This document shows, one piece after another, positions 27,371 to 38,063 of a stretch of 64,000 nt of DNA. Every line of letters begins with the position of its first letter. Position 1 is the stretch's first letter. Source of the stretch: Oscillospiraceae bacterium (GTDB lineage: Bacteria; Bacillota; Clostridia; Oscillospirales; CAG-272); NCBI GenBank assembly GCA_015063305.1, contig SVUJ01000001.1, positions 86,262 to 150,261 of the forward strand, written 5' to 3'. The translations under genes and the position numbers were made by a program. The notes beneath the pieces were generated by a model. That model did not search any database. It saw nothing but the letters and a program-made list of their open reading frames with translations, and was not told where the DNA came from.

Positions 27371-29379
27371 AGATAACAGTTGCAAAAAACGCGGGGTTTT
27401 GCTTTGGTGTGAAGCGCGCGACCGACAGGCTTGAGCGCGCGATAGAGCGCAAAAGCGAGGGCGAACGGATATTTACCCTGGGCAACATAATCCACAACGA
27501 TATCTACAACGCGATGCTGGGGGACAAGGGGGTCAAGGTTGCCAAGATAGAGGATATTCCCTCGATCGCCGAGAGCGCGTGTGAGAGTTCTCCGGTTACG
27601 GTTTTTGTGAGGGCGCACGGTATTCCGCGTCAGGACGAGAAGCTTCTGTCCGAGATAGCGAAGAGCAACCCCTATTTCAGATACGAGGACTGCACCTGTC
27701 CTTTCGTGAAGAAGATACATAACATAGCGCTCCGGAATTGCTCGGAGGACACCTTCTTTTTGCTCTTCGGAGCCCAGGAGCACCCCGAGGTGGTGGGAAT
27801 AATGAGCTATGCCGACTGCGAAAAGACAGTCTATGCTACCACCGACGACCTTATGGCGCAGATAGAGAGCGGAAAACTCGCTAATTTGAGCCAAAAAACT
27901 CCGATAGTTGCATCTCAGACCACTCAAAAGATGTCGGAATGGAAAAAAAGTCAGAAAATTTTCAAAAAACTATATACAAACGCCTTGATTTTTGATACAA
28001 TATGTAGTGTTACTGAATTGAGGCAGAGCGAGGCGGAGGAGCTCTCGGCCGAGAGCGATCTGATGATCGTTATCGGAGGCAGAGAAAGCTCGAATACCGC
28101 AAAGCTCTATTCGATCTGTAAAAAGAATTGCGAACGCACGGTGTGGATAGAAAGTCCCGATGAGCTGCGCGAGAGCGATCTTATAACGTCAGCCTACACG
28201 AAAGTAGGTATTGCGGCGGGTGCTTCCACTCCGTCCGCGCTAATACAGGAGGTATACAAAATCATGAGCGAAATTAAAGAAAATTTCGAAGAACTGCTTG
28301 AGTCATCACTCAAAACTTTAAATACAGGAGATACCGTCACCGGAACCGTAACACTCGTTACCGATGCTGAGATCCAGCTTGACCTCGGCGTGAACGTTAC
28401 AGGCGTAATCAAGGCTGAACAGATCACAGACGATGCTTCTGTAAAGCTTACCGAGATGTTCAAGAAGGGTGACGAGGTCGAGGCTTTCGTTATCCGTGTC
28501 AGCGATATCGAGGGATTCGCTGAGCTCTCTAAGAAGAGAGTCGATTCCGACAGAAACTGGCAGAAGATAGTTCTCGCTTGCGAGAACGCAGAGGTCCTTG
28601 AGGGTAAGGTCGTTGAAGTTGTAAGAGGCGGCGTTGTCGTTCTCGTTGGAGCTAACCGCGTGTTCGTTCCCGCTTCTCAGACAGGTGTTCCGAAGGACGG
28701 CGACCTCGCTTCCATCAAGGGCGAGCAGGTCAAGCTCCGCGTTATCGAGATAAAGGGTAACAAGGCTATCGGTTCTATAAAGGCTGTTGCTCGCGAGGAG
28801 CGCCGCGCTGCTGAGGCTGCGTTCTGGGCTTCTATCGAGGAAGGAAAGGTCTACACAGGCTGCGTAAAGAGCCTTACATCTTACGGCGCGTTCGTTGACC
28901 TCGGCGGAGTTGACGGTATGGTTCATAAGACCGAGCTCTCCTGGCGTCCCATCGCTACTCCCGCAGACGTTGTTTCTGTTGGTCAGGAGATAACCGTTTT
29001 CGTTAAGAGCTTCGACGCTGAAAAGAAGAGGATCTCTCTCGGATATAAGACAGACGATACCAATCCTTGGTACATATTCACCGCTAAGTACGCGGTAGGC
29101 GACGTTGCATCTGTTAAGATAGTTAATATGATGCCCTTCGGCGCTTTCGCTGAGATTGTTGACGGAGTTGACGGTCTTATCCATATCTCCCAGATAGCTC
29201 AGCAGAAGATAGGCAAGCCCGCAGATGTTCTCGCTCTCGGTCAGGTAGTTGATGCTAAGATAATCGCTATCGACGAGGAGAACCAGAAGGTCAGCCTCTC
29301 CATCAGAGCTCTTCTCGATGAGGCTCAGGCTGCTGAAGAAGCTATGCCCGAGGACGTTGCAGAGGCTGTTGAGGAATAA
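27367..29379 (+). CDS. ispH-rpsA: Fused 4-hydroxy-3-methylbut-2-enyl diphosphate reductase / ribosomal protein S1
   Basis: IspH: ITVAKNAGFCFGVKRATD...HAIP...ASTPSALIQEV; S1 repeats: GKVYTGCVKSLTSYGAFVDLGGVDGMVHKTELSW. Confidence 0.95.
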   Translation: MKITVAKNAGFCFGVKRATDRLERAIERKSEGERIFTLGNIIHNDIYNAMLGDKGVKVAKIEDIPSIAESACESSPVTVFVRAHGIPRQDEKLLSEIAKSNPYFRYEDCTCPFVKKIHNIALRNCSEDTFFLLFGAQEHPEVVGIMSYADCEKTVYATTDDLMAQIESGKLANLSQKTPIVASQTTQKMSEWKKSQKIFKKLYTNALIFDTICSVTELRQSEAEELSAESDLMIVIGGRESSNTAKLYSICKKNCERTVWIESPDELRESDLITSAYTKVGIAAGASTPSALIQEVYKIMSEIKENFEELLESSLKTLNTGDTVTGTVTLVTDAEIQLDLGVNVTGVIKAEQITDDASVKLTEMFKKGDEVEAFVIRVSDIEGFAELSKKRVDSDRNWQKIVLACENAEVLEGKVVEVVRGGVVVLVGANRVFVPASQTGVPKDGDLASIKGEQVKLRVIEIKGNKAIGSIKAVAREERRAAEAAFWASIEEGKVYTGCVKSLTSYGAFVDLGGVDGMVHKTELSWRPIATPADVVSVGQEITVFVKSFDAEKKRISLGYKTDDTNPWYIFTAKYAVGDVASVKIVNMMPFGAFAEIVDGVDGLIHISQIAQQKIGKPADVLALGQVVDAKIIAIDEENQKVSLSIRALLDEAQAAEEAMPEDVAEAVEE

Positions 29380-29394
29380 TAGAATAAGATAGTT

Positions 29395-29460
29395 ATAAGG
29401 GAGAACCTTTTAAGGAAAGGTTCTCCCTTTGACCCTCTCCAAACCTTTTACACTATGGGT
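29395..29460 (+). terminator. Repeat-derived terminator-like hairpin after ispH-rpsA
   Basis: GGGAGAACCttttaaggaaaGGTTCTCCCttt. Confidence 0.6.
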
Positions 29461-29975
29461 CAGATTAAATTTATAGAGCGCCATTTTGTTCTCCTAACAG
29501 AGAACAAAGGGGTATAATCAAAACTCCGCGTGCGAGGCTGAGGGCTTTACTTAAAGGTGTCGCTCGCATCGGCACCTCGCACTCGCGCTCCCGCTGCTGC
29601 TATTCGTGCCACGCATTCGCTACCACTCATTAACGCAGCATACGAACAGCAAAGCAAGACTAAATTTAAAATAATAAATTATAGTCCAACTCTTCGGGGA
29701 CGGTAGGGAGATCCAAGGGGGAAAGCCTTGGTACGTTTCTTTCGTCTATTTCTTGCCGTATAGCAAGAAATGGACAACAGCGAATACCGGTACCAACAAT
29801 ACAAAGCGTCTATAGCAAAAAACAGTGTAAAAGTTTTTGAGGGGTCAAAGGGGTAACTTTTCTCAAAAAGTTCCCCCTTCTCCCGCTGGAGAAGGCTTTT
29901 TAGAGAAATAGTGTGAAAAGGTTTGGAGAGGGTCAAAGGGAGAACCTTTCCTTAAAAGGTTCTCCCTTGTTATCA

Positions 29976-31394
29976 TCACACATCTTTCTTTTTCACTCTT
30001 ACCACCAGCGAGAGCAGGGCGCGGGGGTGGAAGGGAATGAGGGGATAGAGGTAACGCCTCTTTCCGTTCACCGTTTTGTTGCTCAGCAAGAGAATGAAGA
30101 TTATCACGCAGCCGGCGACAAATCCCCAGAACTTGAATATTGCAGTGAGCAGCAGCAAGAACATTCGCAAAAATTTGAAGGCGTAGCCCAGCTCATAGCT
30201 TCTCTGCGTGAAGTTCGCGATAGCCACGAACGCCATATAGAGAATGACCTCGGGGATAAGCCAACCGATATCGACCGCAAAATCCCCAAGTATCAGTCCG
30301 CCCACCACCGATAGCGAGTTCGCGAGCATATCGGGGGTATTGGTAGAGGCAAGTCTGAGGGCGTCGATAATAAACTCAACCAAGAATAGCTGAAAGATTA
30401 TCGGTATCCTTGCCGAGTTCTCGGGAACTATAAATTGCAGCCACCCGGGTATCATCTCGGGATAGAGCATAAACAGATACCACACGGGGGTTATCATAAG
30501 GGTCATAAAGAAGACTACAAAACGAACTATCCTTATATAAGTTCCCGTGAGCGGCGGGAAGTAGAAGTCGTTCGTTTCCTGCATAAAGTCGAATATAGAG
30601 GATGGTAGTATCATCACCTCGGGGGAGTTGTCCATAATTATCGCAATGCTTCCCTCGAGTATTTGCGCGGATGCCGAGTCGGGGCGCTCGGTCATTCGTA
30701 TCTTTGGGAAGGGATTATACCACCCGCTGTGTATCAGACACTCGGCGAGCGACTGTGAGCCCATAGTCAGCGACTTTGTCTTTATCGACTTTAGCTTTGA
30801 CATCAGCTTATCAACGTAACCCTCATCTGCCTTGCCCTTCATATAGCAGACCACAACATCGGTCTTTGATTCCGAGCCGACCGTCACATATTTCATCGTC
30901 AGCGAGCAATCTCTTATTCGGCGACGGATAAGCGCGGTGTTGAATATCAGCGTTTCAACGAATCCGTCGCGTGCTCCGCGCATAACGCGGTCGCCCTGCG
31001 GCTCTTCGGCATCTCGACCGGGATATGTCCGAGAGTCGATTATTATGCCCGAGCCCCCAAAAGTGCTTCCGAGAAGCAGAGTAGCGCCCGACAGCACCAT
31101 CTGTATCATAAGCTCGGCGTTATCGGTGACGTCTGTTTCTACGTAGGGAACGGAGGTCTGCATAAATTCCTCGGCGCTCTGCGGCATCTTTTTTACCGAG
31201 AGAAAATGCATCATCAGCTTTTGCATAACGGTGTCCTTCACAAAACCGTCTATATAATATAATGATAGCTCTCCGTCGCCGAGCTTAAGCACCTTTTTTA
31301 AAACGTCAAAATTTTCGTCTACCGAAAACTTGTTGTCAAAATACTTTACGTTCTGCCTGTACTCAGAAAACAATTTGCGCATAAAACCTCCCAA
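29976..31394 (-). CDS. spoVAF: GerA-type spore germination protein, SpoVAF-like
   Basis: 472 aa; AEVMIDNSPEV-type region (SIAIIMDNSPEVMILPSS) and C-terminal membrane domain of the GerA family. Confidence 0.85.
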   Translation of the reverse strand: MGGFMRKLFSEYRQNVKYFDNKFSVDENFDVLKKVLKLGDGELSLYYIDGFVKDTVMQKLMMHFLSVKKMPQSAEEFMQTSVPYVETDVTDNAELMIQMVLSGATLLLGSTFGGSGIIIDSRTYPGRDAEEPQGDRVMRGARDGFVETLIFNTALIRRRIRDCSLTMKYVTVGSESKTDVVVCYMKGKADEGYVDKLMSKLKSIKTKSLTMGSQSLAECLIHSGWYNPFPKIRMTERPDSASAQILEGSIAIIMDNSPEVMILPSSIFDFMQETNDFYFPPLTGTYIRIVRFVVFFMTLMITPVWYLFMLYPEMIPGWLQFIVPENSARIPIIFQLFLVEFIIDALRLASTNTPDMLANSLSVVGGLILGDFAVDIGWLIPEVILYMAFVAIANFTQRSYELGYAFKFLRMFLLLLTAIFKFWGFVAGCVIIFILLLSNKTVNGKRRYLYPLIPFHPRALLSLVVRVKKKDV

Positions 31395-31455
31395 AAAAGT
31401 CTTTGGTGGTTATTATGCGCAAATTTTTATTTTATATTCGTTTTACTCGGCGTTA

Positions 31456-32709
31456 TCAGAATATGAAGAAGGACGGTATGCCGTTCTTATACTCGGGATA
31501 AGCCTCTCCCTCGATAAGGGGAAGGATATACTCGGCGCACTCCTTGGTGATTCCGTTTGCTGTGTCGTTTATGAATTCATCGGAAAGCGCCTTTACCTCG
31601 TTTGCGATAGAGGATACGTCGCTGTGCGCGAACTCGCACTTATAGGGATTAGAGGAAACGCGGCGATAGAGCATCATCTCTCCGTTAGCACCCTCGGCTG
31701 CCGCAACGACTGCCGCCTGTCCGAGCTCTACCGACTCGTCAAGGTCGGTCTTAGAGCCGAGGTGAGCCGCGCATCTCTGGGGAAGGCTGAGCTCGATAGA
31801 GCGAACCTTACAGCCGAACTTTTCCTTGACTGCGTTCTCAAGCACCTTTGCCGCGCCCGAGAGGTATTTGTGACCGAACACGTCAACAGCTCCGCTCTGC
31901 TGTCCCTCGCCTACGTAGCGTCCGTCAGCAAACTTTATGCCCTCGGATACCGCGATAACTACGTTGGGGTGCTTTGCGAGTGCCGCTTCAACGTCGGCGT
32001 AGAAGCTATCCATATCGAAATCTCTCTCGGGGAAGTAGGTAGCGTCGGGAGAAGCCGCGCCAACATATTTTCCAACGTCTGCCGCAGCCGCCAGCCAGCC
32101 CGCGTTTCTTCCCATTATCTCAACGATGGTGACAGCGGGAATACGGTAAACGGCGCAGTCTCTTATTACCTCCTGAATGGTAGTAGCTATAAACTTAGCG
32201 GCTGTTCCGTATCCGGGGGTGTGGTCGGTAGCCACGAGGTCATTGTCGATAGTTTTGGGAATACCGAGAATTCTCATCTCGTAATTTCTGGACGCCATAA
32301 AGCGGGAGAGCTTAGCAACGGTGTCCATCGAGTCGTTTCCGCCGATATAGAAGAAATATCTTATATCGTATTTCTTGAATATTTCGAGTATCTTTTCGTA
32401 GGTGTCGATACCGCTCTCGAGGTCGGGGAGCTTTTTGCGGCAGCTTCCGAGAGCCGCTGCGGGGGTGTGCTTGAGAGTGGTGAGGTTCTTTTCGTCCTCA
32501 AATATCTCCTTGAGGGATATAAGGTCCTCGGAGAGAAGACCCTCGATGCCGTGCTTCATTCCATAGAGTGTCTTTATGCACTCCTTGCCCTCGTCTGTTT
32601 TCATAACGCCCTGTATAACGCCCACGAGCGTTGCGTTTATTGCCGAGGTAGGTCCACCGGACTGACCGACAACTGCGTTTCCTATAAGCTTATTCATTTT
32701 TGCCTCCAT
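31456..32709 (-). CDS. 6-phosphofructokinase family (likely pyrophosphate-dependent)
   Basis: VVGQSGGPTSAINATL...FFYIGGNDSMDTV...GIPKTIDNDL...GRNAGWLAAAA; GGND instead of GGDG suggests a PPi-PFK. Confidence 0.9.
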   Translation of the reverse strand: MEAKMNKLIGNAVVGQSGGPTSAINATLVGVIQGVMKTDEGKECIKTLYGMKHGIEGLLSEDLISLKEIFEDEKNLTTLKHTPAAALGSCRKKLPDLESGIDTYEKILEIFKKYDIRYFFYIGGNDSMDTVAKLSRFMASRNYEMRILGIPKTIDNDLVATDHTPGYGTAAKFIATTIQEVIRDCAVYRIPAVTIVEIMGRNAGWLAAAADVGKYVGAASPDATYFPERDFDMDSFYADVEAALAKHPNVVIAVSEGIKFADGRYVGEGQQSGAVDVFGHKYLSGAAKVLENAVKEKFGCKVRSIELSLPQRCAAHLGSKTDLDESVELGQAAVVAAAEGANGEMMLYRRVSSNPYKCEFAHSDVSSIANEVKALSDEFINDTANGITKECAEYILPLIEGEAYPEYKNGIPSFFIF

Positions 32710-32859
32710 ATATAGAAAAATAATTCTTACGTATAAATTATACTATATCTACAAAAATATGTCAACTGCGTTTTGAGGAATGTGGGGCTTGTTTTGGGAT
32801 TTATCGAGGGGGCGGCACATAGATTTTACAGAGCGAAAAAATTCTTTATGGAGGACGCT

Positions 32860-33540
32860 ATGTTTACGGCATTGATATCTATGTTTTCTAACCTCATTCA
32901 TTTGGTGCTGGGGATAAACACCCCTCAGAATTTTCCGCCGCCTCTGCCGCACGAAAAGGAGGTAGAGTATTTCAAGGCGCTCGAGGGAGGAGATGAGGAC
33001 GCAAGGCAGGAGCTGATACTGCACAATCTGAGGCTGGTATCGCACATAGTGAGAAAATATTACGCGTCGAACAAGGCTCAGGACGACCTTGTGTCGGTGG
33101 GGGTGATAGGACTTGTGAAGGCGGTAGACTCGTTTCGGGTGTCGGCGGGGGCGAAGTTTGCGACTTATGCCGCCAAGTGTATCCAGAATGAGATACTGAT
33201 GTATTTCAGGGCGCAGAAGAAGCTTGGGGCAGAGGTGTCACTGAATGAAACGATAGACGTTGACCGCGACGGAAACCCCCTGACCTACATAGACGTTATA
33301 AGCTGTGAGGAGAGCGTGACGGGGGAGATAGAGAGGAAGATATGCTCACAGCGGGCGCTGAGATACGTGGAGACCCTGCTTGACCAGAGGGAGCGGCAGA
33401 TAATCACGATGCGATACGGTCTTGGGGGCGGCGAGCCGATGACCCAAAAGGAGGTCGCGGGGGTGATGGGGATATCGCGCTCATACGTGAGCCGCATAGA
33501 AAAGACCGCCCTTGAAAAACTCCTCGAGGGGTTTAAATGA
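32860..33540 (+). CDS. sigK: Sporulation sigma factor SigK (uninterrupted)
   Basis: LPHEKEVEYFKALEGGDEDARQELILHNLRLVSHIVRKYY...; complete in one frame; SD GGAGG before ATG 32860. Confidence 0.9.
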   Translation: MFTALISMFSNLIHLVLGINTPQNFPPPLPHEKEVEYFKALEGGDEDARQELILHNLRLVSHIVRKYYASNKAQDDLVSVGVIGLVKAVDSFRVSAGAKFATYAAKCIQNEILMYFRAQKKLGAEVSLNETIDVDRDGNPLTYIDVISCEESVTGEIERKICSQRALRYVETLLDQRERQIITMRYGLGGGEPMTQKEVAGVMGISRSYVSRIEKTALEKLLEGFK

Positions 33541-34165
33541 TGGTTGAAGGATAATTACCCCGATCTGTTGCCGCGGGTCATACCCGCCCCTTCCAAACCT
33601 TTTCACACTATTTTTTGCTACAGTGATGAGGTTTAGGTTGTAATGATTGTACAAGGGTCGTCGAGGGCGCCGACCCCTACCACGAACATTATAATCCGAC
33701 TTCACCACGGTGTGGCAAACAATATTTTATAATCGGTAGGGGTCGGCGCCCTCGACGACCCTAAAAATAATAAATAAGCAAAACATAAATCAGAAAATCA
33801 AACGTCATGTTACCCAAAGCCTCTCCCCTTGGGAGAGGTGGCACGACGAAGGAGTGACGGAGAGGGTGAATATTTTCAAATGCCCTCTCACCCGCTATCG
33901 CGGGAGCTCTCCCAAAGGGAGAGCCTATAATAAAAAACCCCACCATCGGGGCGGGTAAAACCCGCGGTAACAGATCGGGGTAATTATCCTTATCTTTTAA
34001 TCCACACCCGATGGTGGGGGTTGCTATATAGCCTTCCTCCGGGAGGAAGGGGGACCGCATAGCGGTGGAAGGAGCCTGCGTAACAGTAAGTTTTGGTTAA
34101 TTTTATTGCAACGCACTCTCCCTCAGTCGCTCCGCGACAGCTCCCTCCCGGAAGGAGCCTTGCAG
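33541..34165. repeat. Intergenic repeat mosaic: perfect 28-bp IR, second hairpin family, MITE-like copy
   Basis: IR arms 33654-33681 and 33735-33762; MITE-like 34026-34160; ggctctccctttgggagagctcccgcgatagcgggtgagag-type element at 33817-33925. Confidence 0.85.
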
Positions 34166-34239
34166 AGCGTTCGTTTGGATTTGCTGAGGTGTATTGGTTG
34201 GATATATTGTAATATAAAGCAAAAATTAGGATAAAAACG

Positions 34240-34276
34240 TCCCGACGGAGGTAAAATTCCGTCGGGTTTTATCTTT
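34240..34276. terminator. Intrinsic terminator-like hairpin
   Basis: CCCGACGGAggtaaaaTTCCGTCGGGTTTTATCTTTTTTT. Confidence 0.7.
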
Positions 34277-34494
34277 TTTTCTGAAAAATTCGATTTTTGG
34301 AGCATTTTTATCAAAAAATTCGCTTTTGGGGAGCTTTTTTACCCCGAAAATACCCCGTTTTGAGGCAAAAAACGGGCAAATTTGTGAAAGGTGAATATAT
34401 TTAGGCGAGAAAAAGGTGATAAAATCTCTGTTTTGACTAACAAAAAATCCTTGCAAGTTGGGGAATAATGTGATATAATCATAGAGCTTGATAT

Positions 34495-34670
34495 GCGTTG
34501 AAGCGAGAGGTTGCTACGCTTCTGCTACGGCAGAACGTAGGGAATTTTCGTGGAGTATGTCCGTTTTAACCGGGCGACAGCAATCCCTTTCTACACCATA
34601 GGTGTGCGATTGAAGTCCTTTATTCCCGGATTGTGCGCAGATGCTGATGCGGTACAATTCCGGTTTTTAA
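34495..34670 (+). ncRNA. Structured 5' leader of the S10 operon with terminator-like attenuator
   Basis: Nested helix CTACGcTTCTGCtacgGCAGAACGTAG; later CCGGATTGT...ACAATTCCGG followed by TTTTT. Confidence 0.55.
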
Positions 34671-34797
34671 ATGGATAGAAAAGAAACGCACCGGCACGGT
34701 GTTAGGAAAAGATCGCGCCCCCAAAAACGATGCCGCGCAGCAAAAGTTACTCATTATTATATATGCGCGGGCGAAATTTTAAAAGGAGGCAAAAACA

Positions 34798-35109
34798 GTG
34801 GCAGTCAAAGAAAAGATCAGAGTAAGACTGAAGAGCTACGATCACACACTCATCGATGCAGCAGCAGAGAAGATAGTTGACGTGGCAAAGAGAAACGGCG
34901 CAACCGTTTCCGGTCCTATCCCGCTTCCCACCGACAAGGAGATAGTAACCATTCTCCGCGCGGTACACAAGTACAAGGATAGCCGTGAGCAGTTCGAAAT
35001 GCGCACACACAAGAGACTCATTGACATCATGAAGCCGTCTCAGAAGGTTGTAGATGCACTCATGAGCGTTGAGCTCCCCGCCGGTGTTGAGATCGAGGTA
35101 AAACTTTAA
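34798..35109 (+). CDS. rpsJ: 30S ribosomal protein S10 (GTG start)
   Basis: [24 protein letters not shown]. Confidence 0.98.
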   Translation: MAVKEKIRVRLKSYDHTLIDAAAEKIVDVAKRNGATVSGPIPLPTDKEIVTILRAVHKYKDSREQFEMRTHKRLIDIMKPSQKVVDALMSVELPAGVEIEVKL

Positions 35110-35240
35110 TCAAGCACCCGACTCACCCAAAACAAAGATAACAGCCGTTGCGCGCTAAAGCTGCGCAGATCGGTAACTTTGTAAATCATGTTGGCGCGCC
35201 AAAGCGCAGTCAACCAATAATTTACAGGAGGAAAGAAAAA

Positions 35241-35870
35241 ATGAAAAAGGGTATTATCGGTAAGAAGATCGGTATGACTCAGATCTTCGACGAGGTCGGA
35301 AATGTAATTCCGGTAACGATAATCGAAGCAGGTCCTTGCTGCGTAACGCAGAAGAAGACCAAAGAGACTGATGGATACGACGCAGTACAGCTCGGATTCA
35401 TGGATCTCAAAGAGAAGCACACAAACAAGCCCATGAGCGGACACTTCGCAAAAGCGGGTGTGAGCGCTAAGAAGCACCTCAAGGAGTTTCGCCTTGATGA
35501 TTGCTCGGCAGTAAACGTTGGCGACGTTATCACCGTCGATACCTTCGCTGCAGGCGAGAAGGTCGACATAACAGGTATAACAAAGGGACGTGGATACACC
35601 GGCGCGATCAAGAGATGGAACCTTGCAAAGCTTCGTATGACCCACGGCGTGGGCCCTGTTCACCGTCAGTCCGGTTCTATGGGTGTTATCGACCCCGCGA
35701 GAATCTTCAAGAACAAGAAGATGGCAGGTCAGTACGGTAACGAGCAGGTTACAGTTCTCAATCTTAAAGTTGTAAAGATCGATACTGAGAAGAATCTTAT
35801 CGCTATCAAGGGAGCAGTTCCCGGAGCAAAAGACGGTATAGTCTTCATCAGAGATTCGGTTAAAGCATAA
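35241..35870 (+). CDS. rplC: 50S ribosomal protein L3
   Basis: [18 protein letters not shown]; start moved from 35148. Confidence 0.98.
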   Translation: MKKGIIGKKIGMTQIFDEVGNVIPVTIIEAGPCCVTQKKTKETDGYDAVQLGFMDLKEKHTNKPMSGHFAKAGVSAKKHLKEFRLDDCSAVNVGDVITVDTFAAGEKVDITGITKGRGYTGAIKRWNLAKLRMTHGVGPVHRQSGSMGVIDPARIFKNKKMAGQYGNEQVTVLNLKVVKIDTEKNLIAIKGAVPGAKDGIVFIRDSVKA

Positions 35871-35890
35871 GCGGAAGGAGGAAACAAGCT

Positions 35891-36601
35891 ATGCCAAACA
35901 TTAAAGTAGTAGATATGACCGGCAAAGAAGTCGGCGAAATCATGCTCTCCGATGTGATCTTCGGAGCAGAAGTTAACAAAGCAGTCCTCCATGCTGCTGT
36001 CAGAGTTTATCTGATGAACCAGAGACAGGGCACACAGTCCACCCTTACCCGCACCGAGGTTTCCGGCGGCGGTAAGAAGCCCTGGAGACAGAAGGGTACA
36101 GGAAGAGCTCGTCAGGGTTCGACCCGTTCTCCTCAGTGGACACACGGCGGTATCGCTCTCGGCCCGAAGCCCAGAGATCACCGCATAGCTCTTAACAAGA
36201 AGACAAAGAGAGTTGCTCTCTTCAGCGCACTCTCCGCTAAATTCGCTGCAGGCGAGATCGTCGTTGTTGACGATATCAAGCTTGAGAGCTACAAGACTGC
36301 CGAGATGGCTAAGATGCTCAAGGCGCTTGGCTGCGAAAAGGAAGTTACCAAGACCTACAAGTCTACCGAAGTTGTTAACGGCGAGGTAGTAAGAGAGAAG
36401 AAGACAAGAACAGCTGTTGTTGCTCAGAAGGCTCTCGTAGTTCTTGACACTGCTGACAAGTTCGTAGTAAAGAGCTGCGCAAACATCCCCGGCGTTGAAA
36501 CAACAATGTACAGCACCATAAACGTTTACGAGGTGCTCAAGGCTGAGAAGGTTATCCTTTCCAAGGCAGCCGCAGAAAAGCTTCAGGAGGTATATGCGTA
36601 A
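35891..36601 (+). CDS. rplD: 50S ribosomal protein L4
   Basis: [33 protein letters not shown]. Confidence 0.98.
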   Translation: MPNIKVVDMTGKEVGEIMLSDVIFGAEVNKAVLHAAVRVYLMNQRQGTQSTLTRTEVSGGGKKPWRQKGTGRARQGSTRSPQWTHGGIALGPKPRDHRIALNKKTKRVALFSALSAKFAAGEIVVVDDIKLESYKTAEMAKMLKALGCEKEVTKTYKSTEVVNGEVVREKKTRTAVVAQKALVVLDTADKFVVKSCANIPGVETTMYSTINVYEVLKAEKVILSKAAAEKLQEVYA

Positions 36602-36894
36602 TGAAGATGATTCAGGATATCATAATCAAGCCGGTGATCACCGAGGCGAGCATGGACAGAATCGCAGATAAGAGATATACCTTCAAGGTAAGCAAGGATG
36701 CGACAAAGCCCGAGATCGCAAAGGCGGTTGAGGCAATGTTCGGCGTTAAGGTTGAAAAGGTTAACACGATCAACATGAAGAGAAAGCCCAAGAGACTCGG
36801 CGTACACGCAGGTTACACCTCCGAGTGGAAAAAGGCAATCGTAACACTGAAGTCCGATTCAAAGACCATTGAGTTCTTTGACGGTCTTAACTGA
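36601..36894 (+). CDS. rplW: 50S ribosomal protein L23
   Basis: Sequence and synteny. Confidence 0.98.
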   Translation: MKMIQDIIIKPVITEASMDRIADKRYTFKVSKDATKPEIAKAVEAMFGVKVEKVNTINMKRKPKRLGVHAGYTSEWKKAIVTLKSDSKTIEFFDGLN

Positions 36895-36913
36895 TGGTAG
36901 GAGGTAAAGAGTA

Positions 36914-37744
36914 ATGCCTACAAAGAAATTTAAGCCTACTACACCGTCGAGAAGACATATGTCGGTTCCGACCTTCGAGGAGATCACAAAGTCAACTCCC
37001 GAAAAGAGCCTGGTTGTTATCAAGAAGAAGCACGCAGGCCGTAACAGCTACGGAAGAATCACAGTACGTCACCACGGCGGCGGAAACAAGATAAAGTATA
37101 GAATTATCGACTTCAAGAGAGCTAACAACGTTCCCGCAACTGTTGTCGGAATCGAGTACGACCCCAACAGAACCGCTTACATCGCACTCCTTCAGAACGA
37201 AGCGGGCGAGAAGAGCTACATCATAGCTCCTGTTGGACTTACAGCGGGTGACACGGTTTACACAGGCCCTGATGCAGACATCAAGCCCGGTAACACTCTC
37301 CCGATCGAAAACATTCCTGTGGGTACATTCATCCACAACATCGAGCTCTATCCCGGTAAGGGTGCGCAGCTTGCTCGTTCCGCGGGTGTTGCTGCACAGC
37401 TCATCTCCAAGGAGAACGGAGTCGCTCAGGTAAGACTTCCCTCCGGAGAAGTTCGTTATATCCGTCTTGAGTGCAAGGCAACTATTGGACAGGTCGGCAA
37501 CATCGAGCACGACACTGTTAAGATAGGTAAGGCAGGTAAGAAGAGACACATGGGTATCCGTCCCACAGTACGCGGTTCTGTAATGAACCCCTGCGATCAC
37601 CCTCACGGTGGTGGAGAAGGAAAGTCTCCTATCGGTCGTCCCTCGCCTGTTACCCCTTGGGGCAAGCCTGCTCTTGGTTATAAGACCAGAAACAAGAAGG
37701 CTAGAACAGACAAATTCATCGTAAAACGCAGAAACGCTAAATAA
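36914..37744 (+). CDS. rplB: 50S ribosomal protein L2
   Basis: [18 protein letters not shown]...[28 protein letters not shown]. Confidence 0.98.
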   Translation: MPTKKFKPTTPSRRHMSVPTFEEITKSTPEKSLVVIKKKHAGRNSYGRITVRHHGGGNKIKYRIIDFKRANNVPATVVGIEYDPNRTAYIALLQNEAGEKSYIIAPVGLTAGDTVYTGPDADIKPGNTLPIENIPVGTFIHNIELYPGKGAQLARSAGVAAQLISKENGVAQVRLPSGEVRYIRLECKATIGQVGNIEHDTVKIGKAGKKRHMGIRPTVRGSVMNPCDHPHGGGEGKSPIGRPSPVTPWGKPALGYKTRNKKARTDKFIVKRRNAK

Positions 37745-37758
37745 GGAGGGAATATAAG

Positions 37759-38040
37759 ATGAGCAGAAGCCTTAAAAAAGCACCTTTTGTAGAAGAAAAG
37801 CTTTACGCACGTATCTGCGCCATGAACGAGAAGAACGAGAAAAAAGTTCTTAAGACATGGTCGCGCGCGTCGACAATATTCCCGGAGTTTGTCGGACATA
37901 CCATCGCGGTTCATGACGGAAGAAAGCATGTACCGGTATATGTGACCGAGGATATGGTAGGACACAAGCTCGGCGAGTTTGCGCTTACAAGAACATTCAA
38001 GGGCCACGCAGGTTCTAAGACGTCAAACAACGGTAAATAA
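37759..38040 (+). CDS. rpsS: 30S ribosomal protein S19
   Basis: [15 protein letters not shown]...[24 protein letters not shown]. Confidence 0.98.
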   Translation: MSRSLKKAPFVEEKLYARICAMNEKNEKKVLKTWSRASTIFPEFVGHTIAVHDGRKHVPVYVTEDMVGHKLGEFALTRTFKGHAGSKTSNNGK

Positions 38041-38063
38041 TGCAAAGGGAGGAAAAATTCGAG

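Noticed and set aside
31330-32715. 461-aa plus-strand ORF opposite the phosphofructokinase
   Set aside because: Antisense shadow; the minus-strand PFK has all catalytic motifs.
32860-33540. Possible skin-type interruption of sigK
   Set aside because: The gene is continuous in one frame with complete sigma domains.
33761-34060. 99-aa ORF between sigK and rpsJ
   Set aside because: Translation of intergenic hairpin repeats; no conserved domain.
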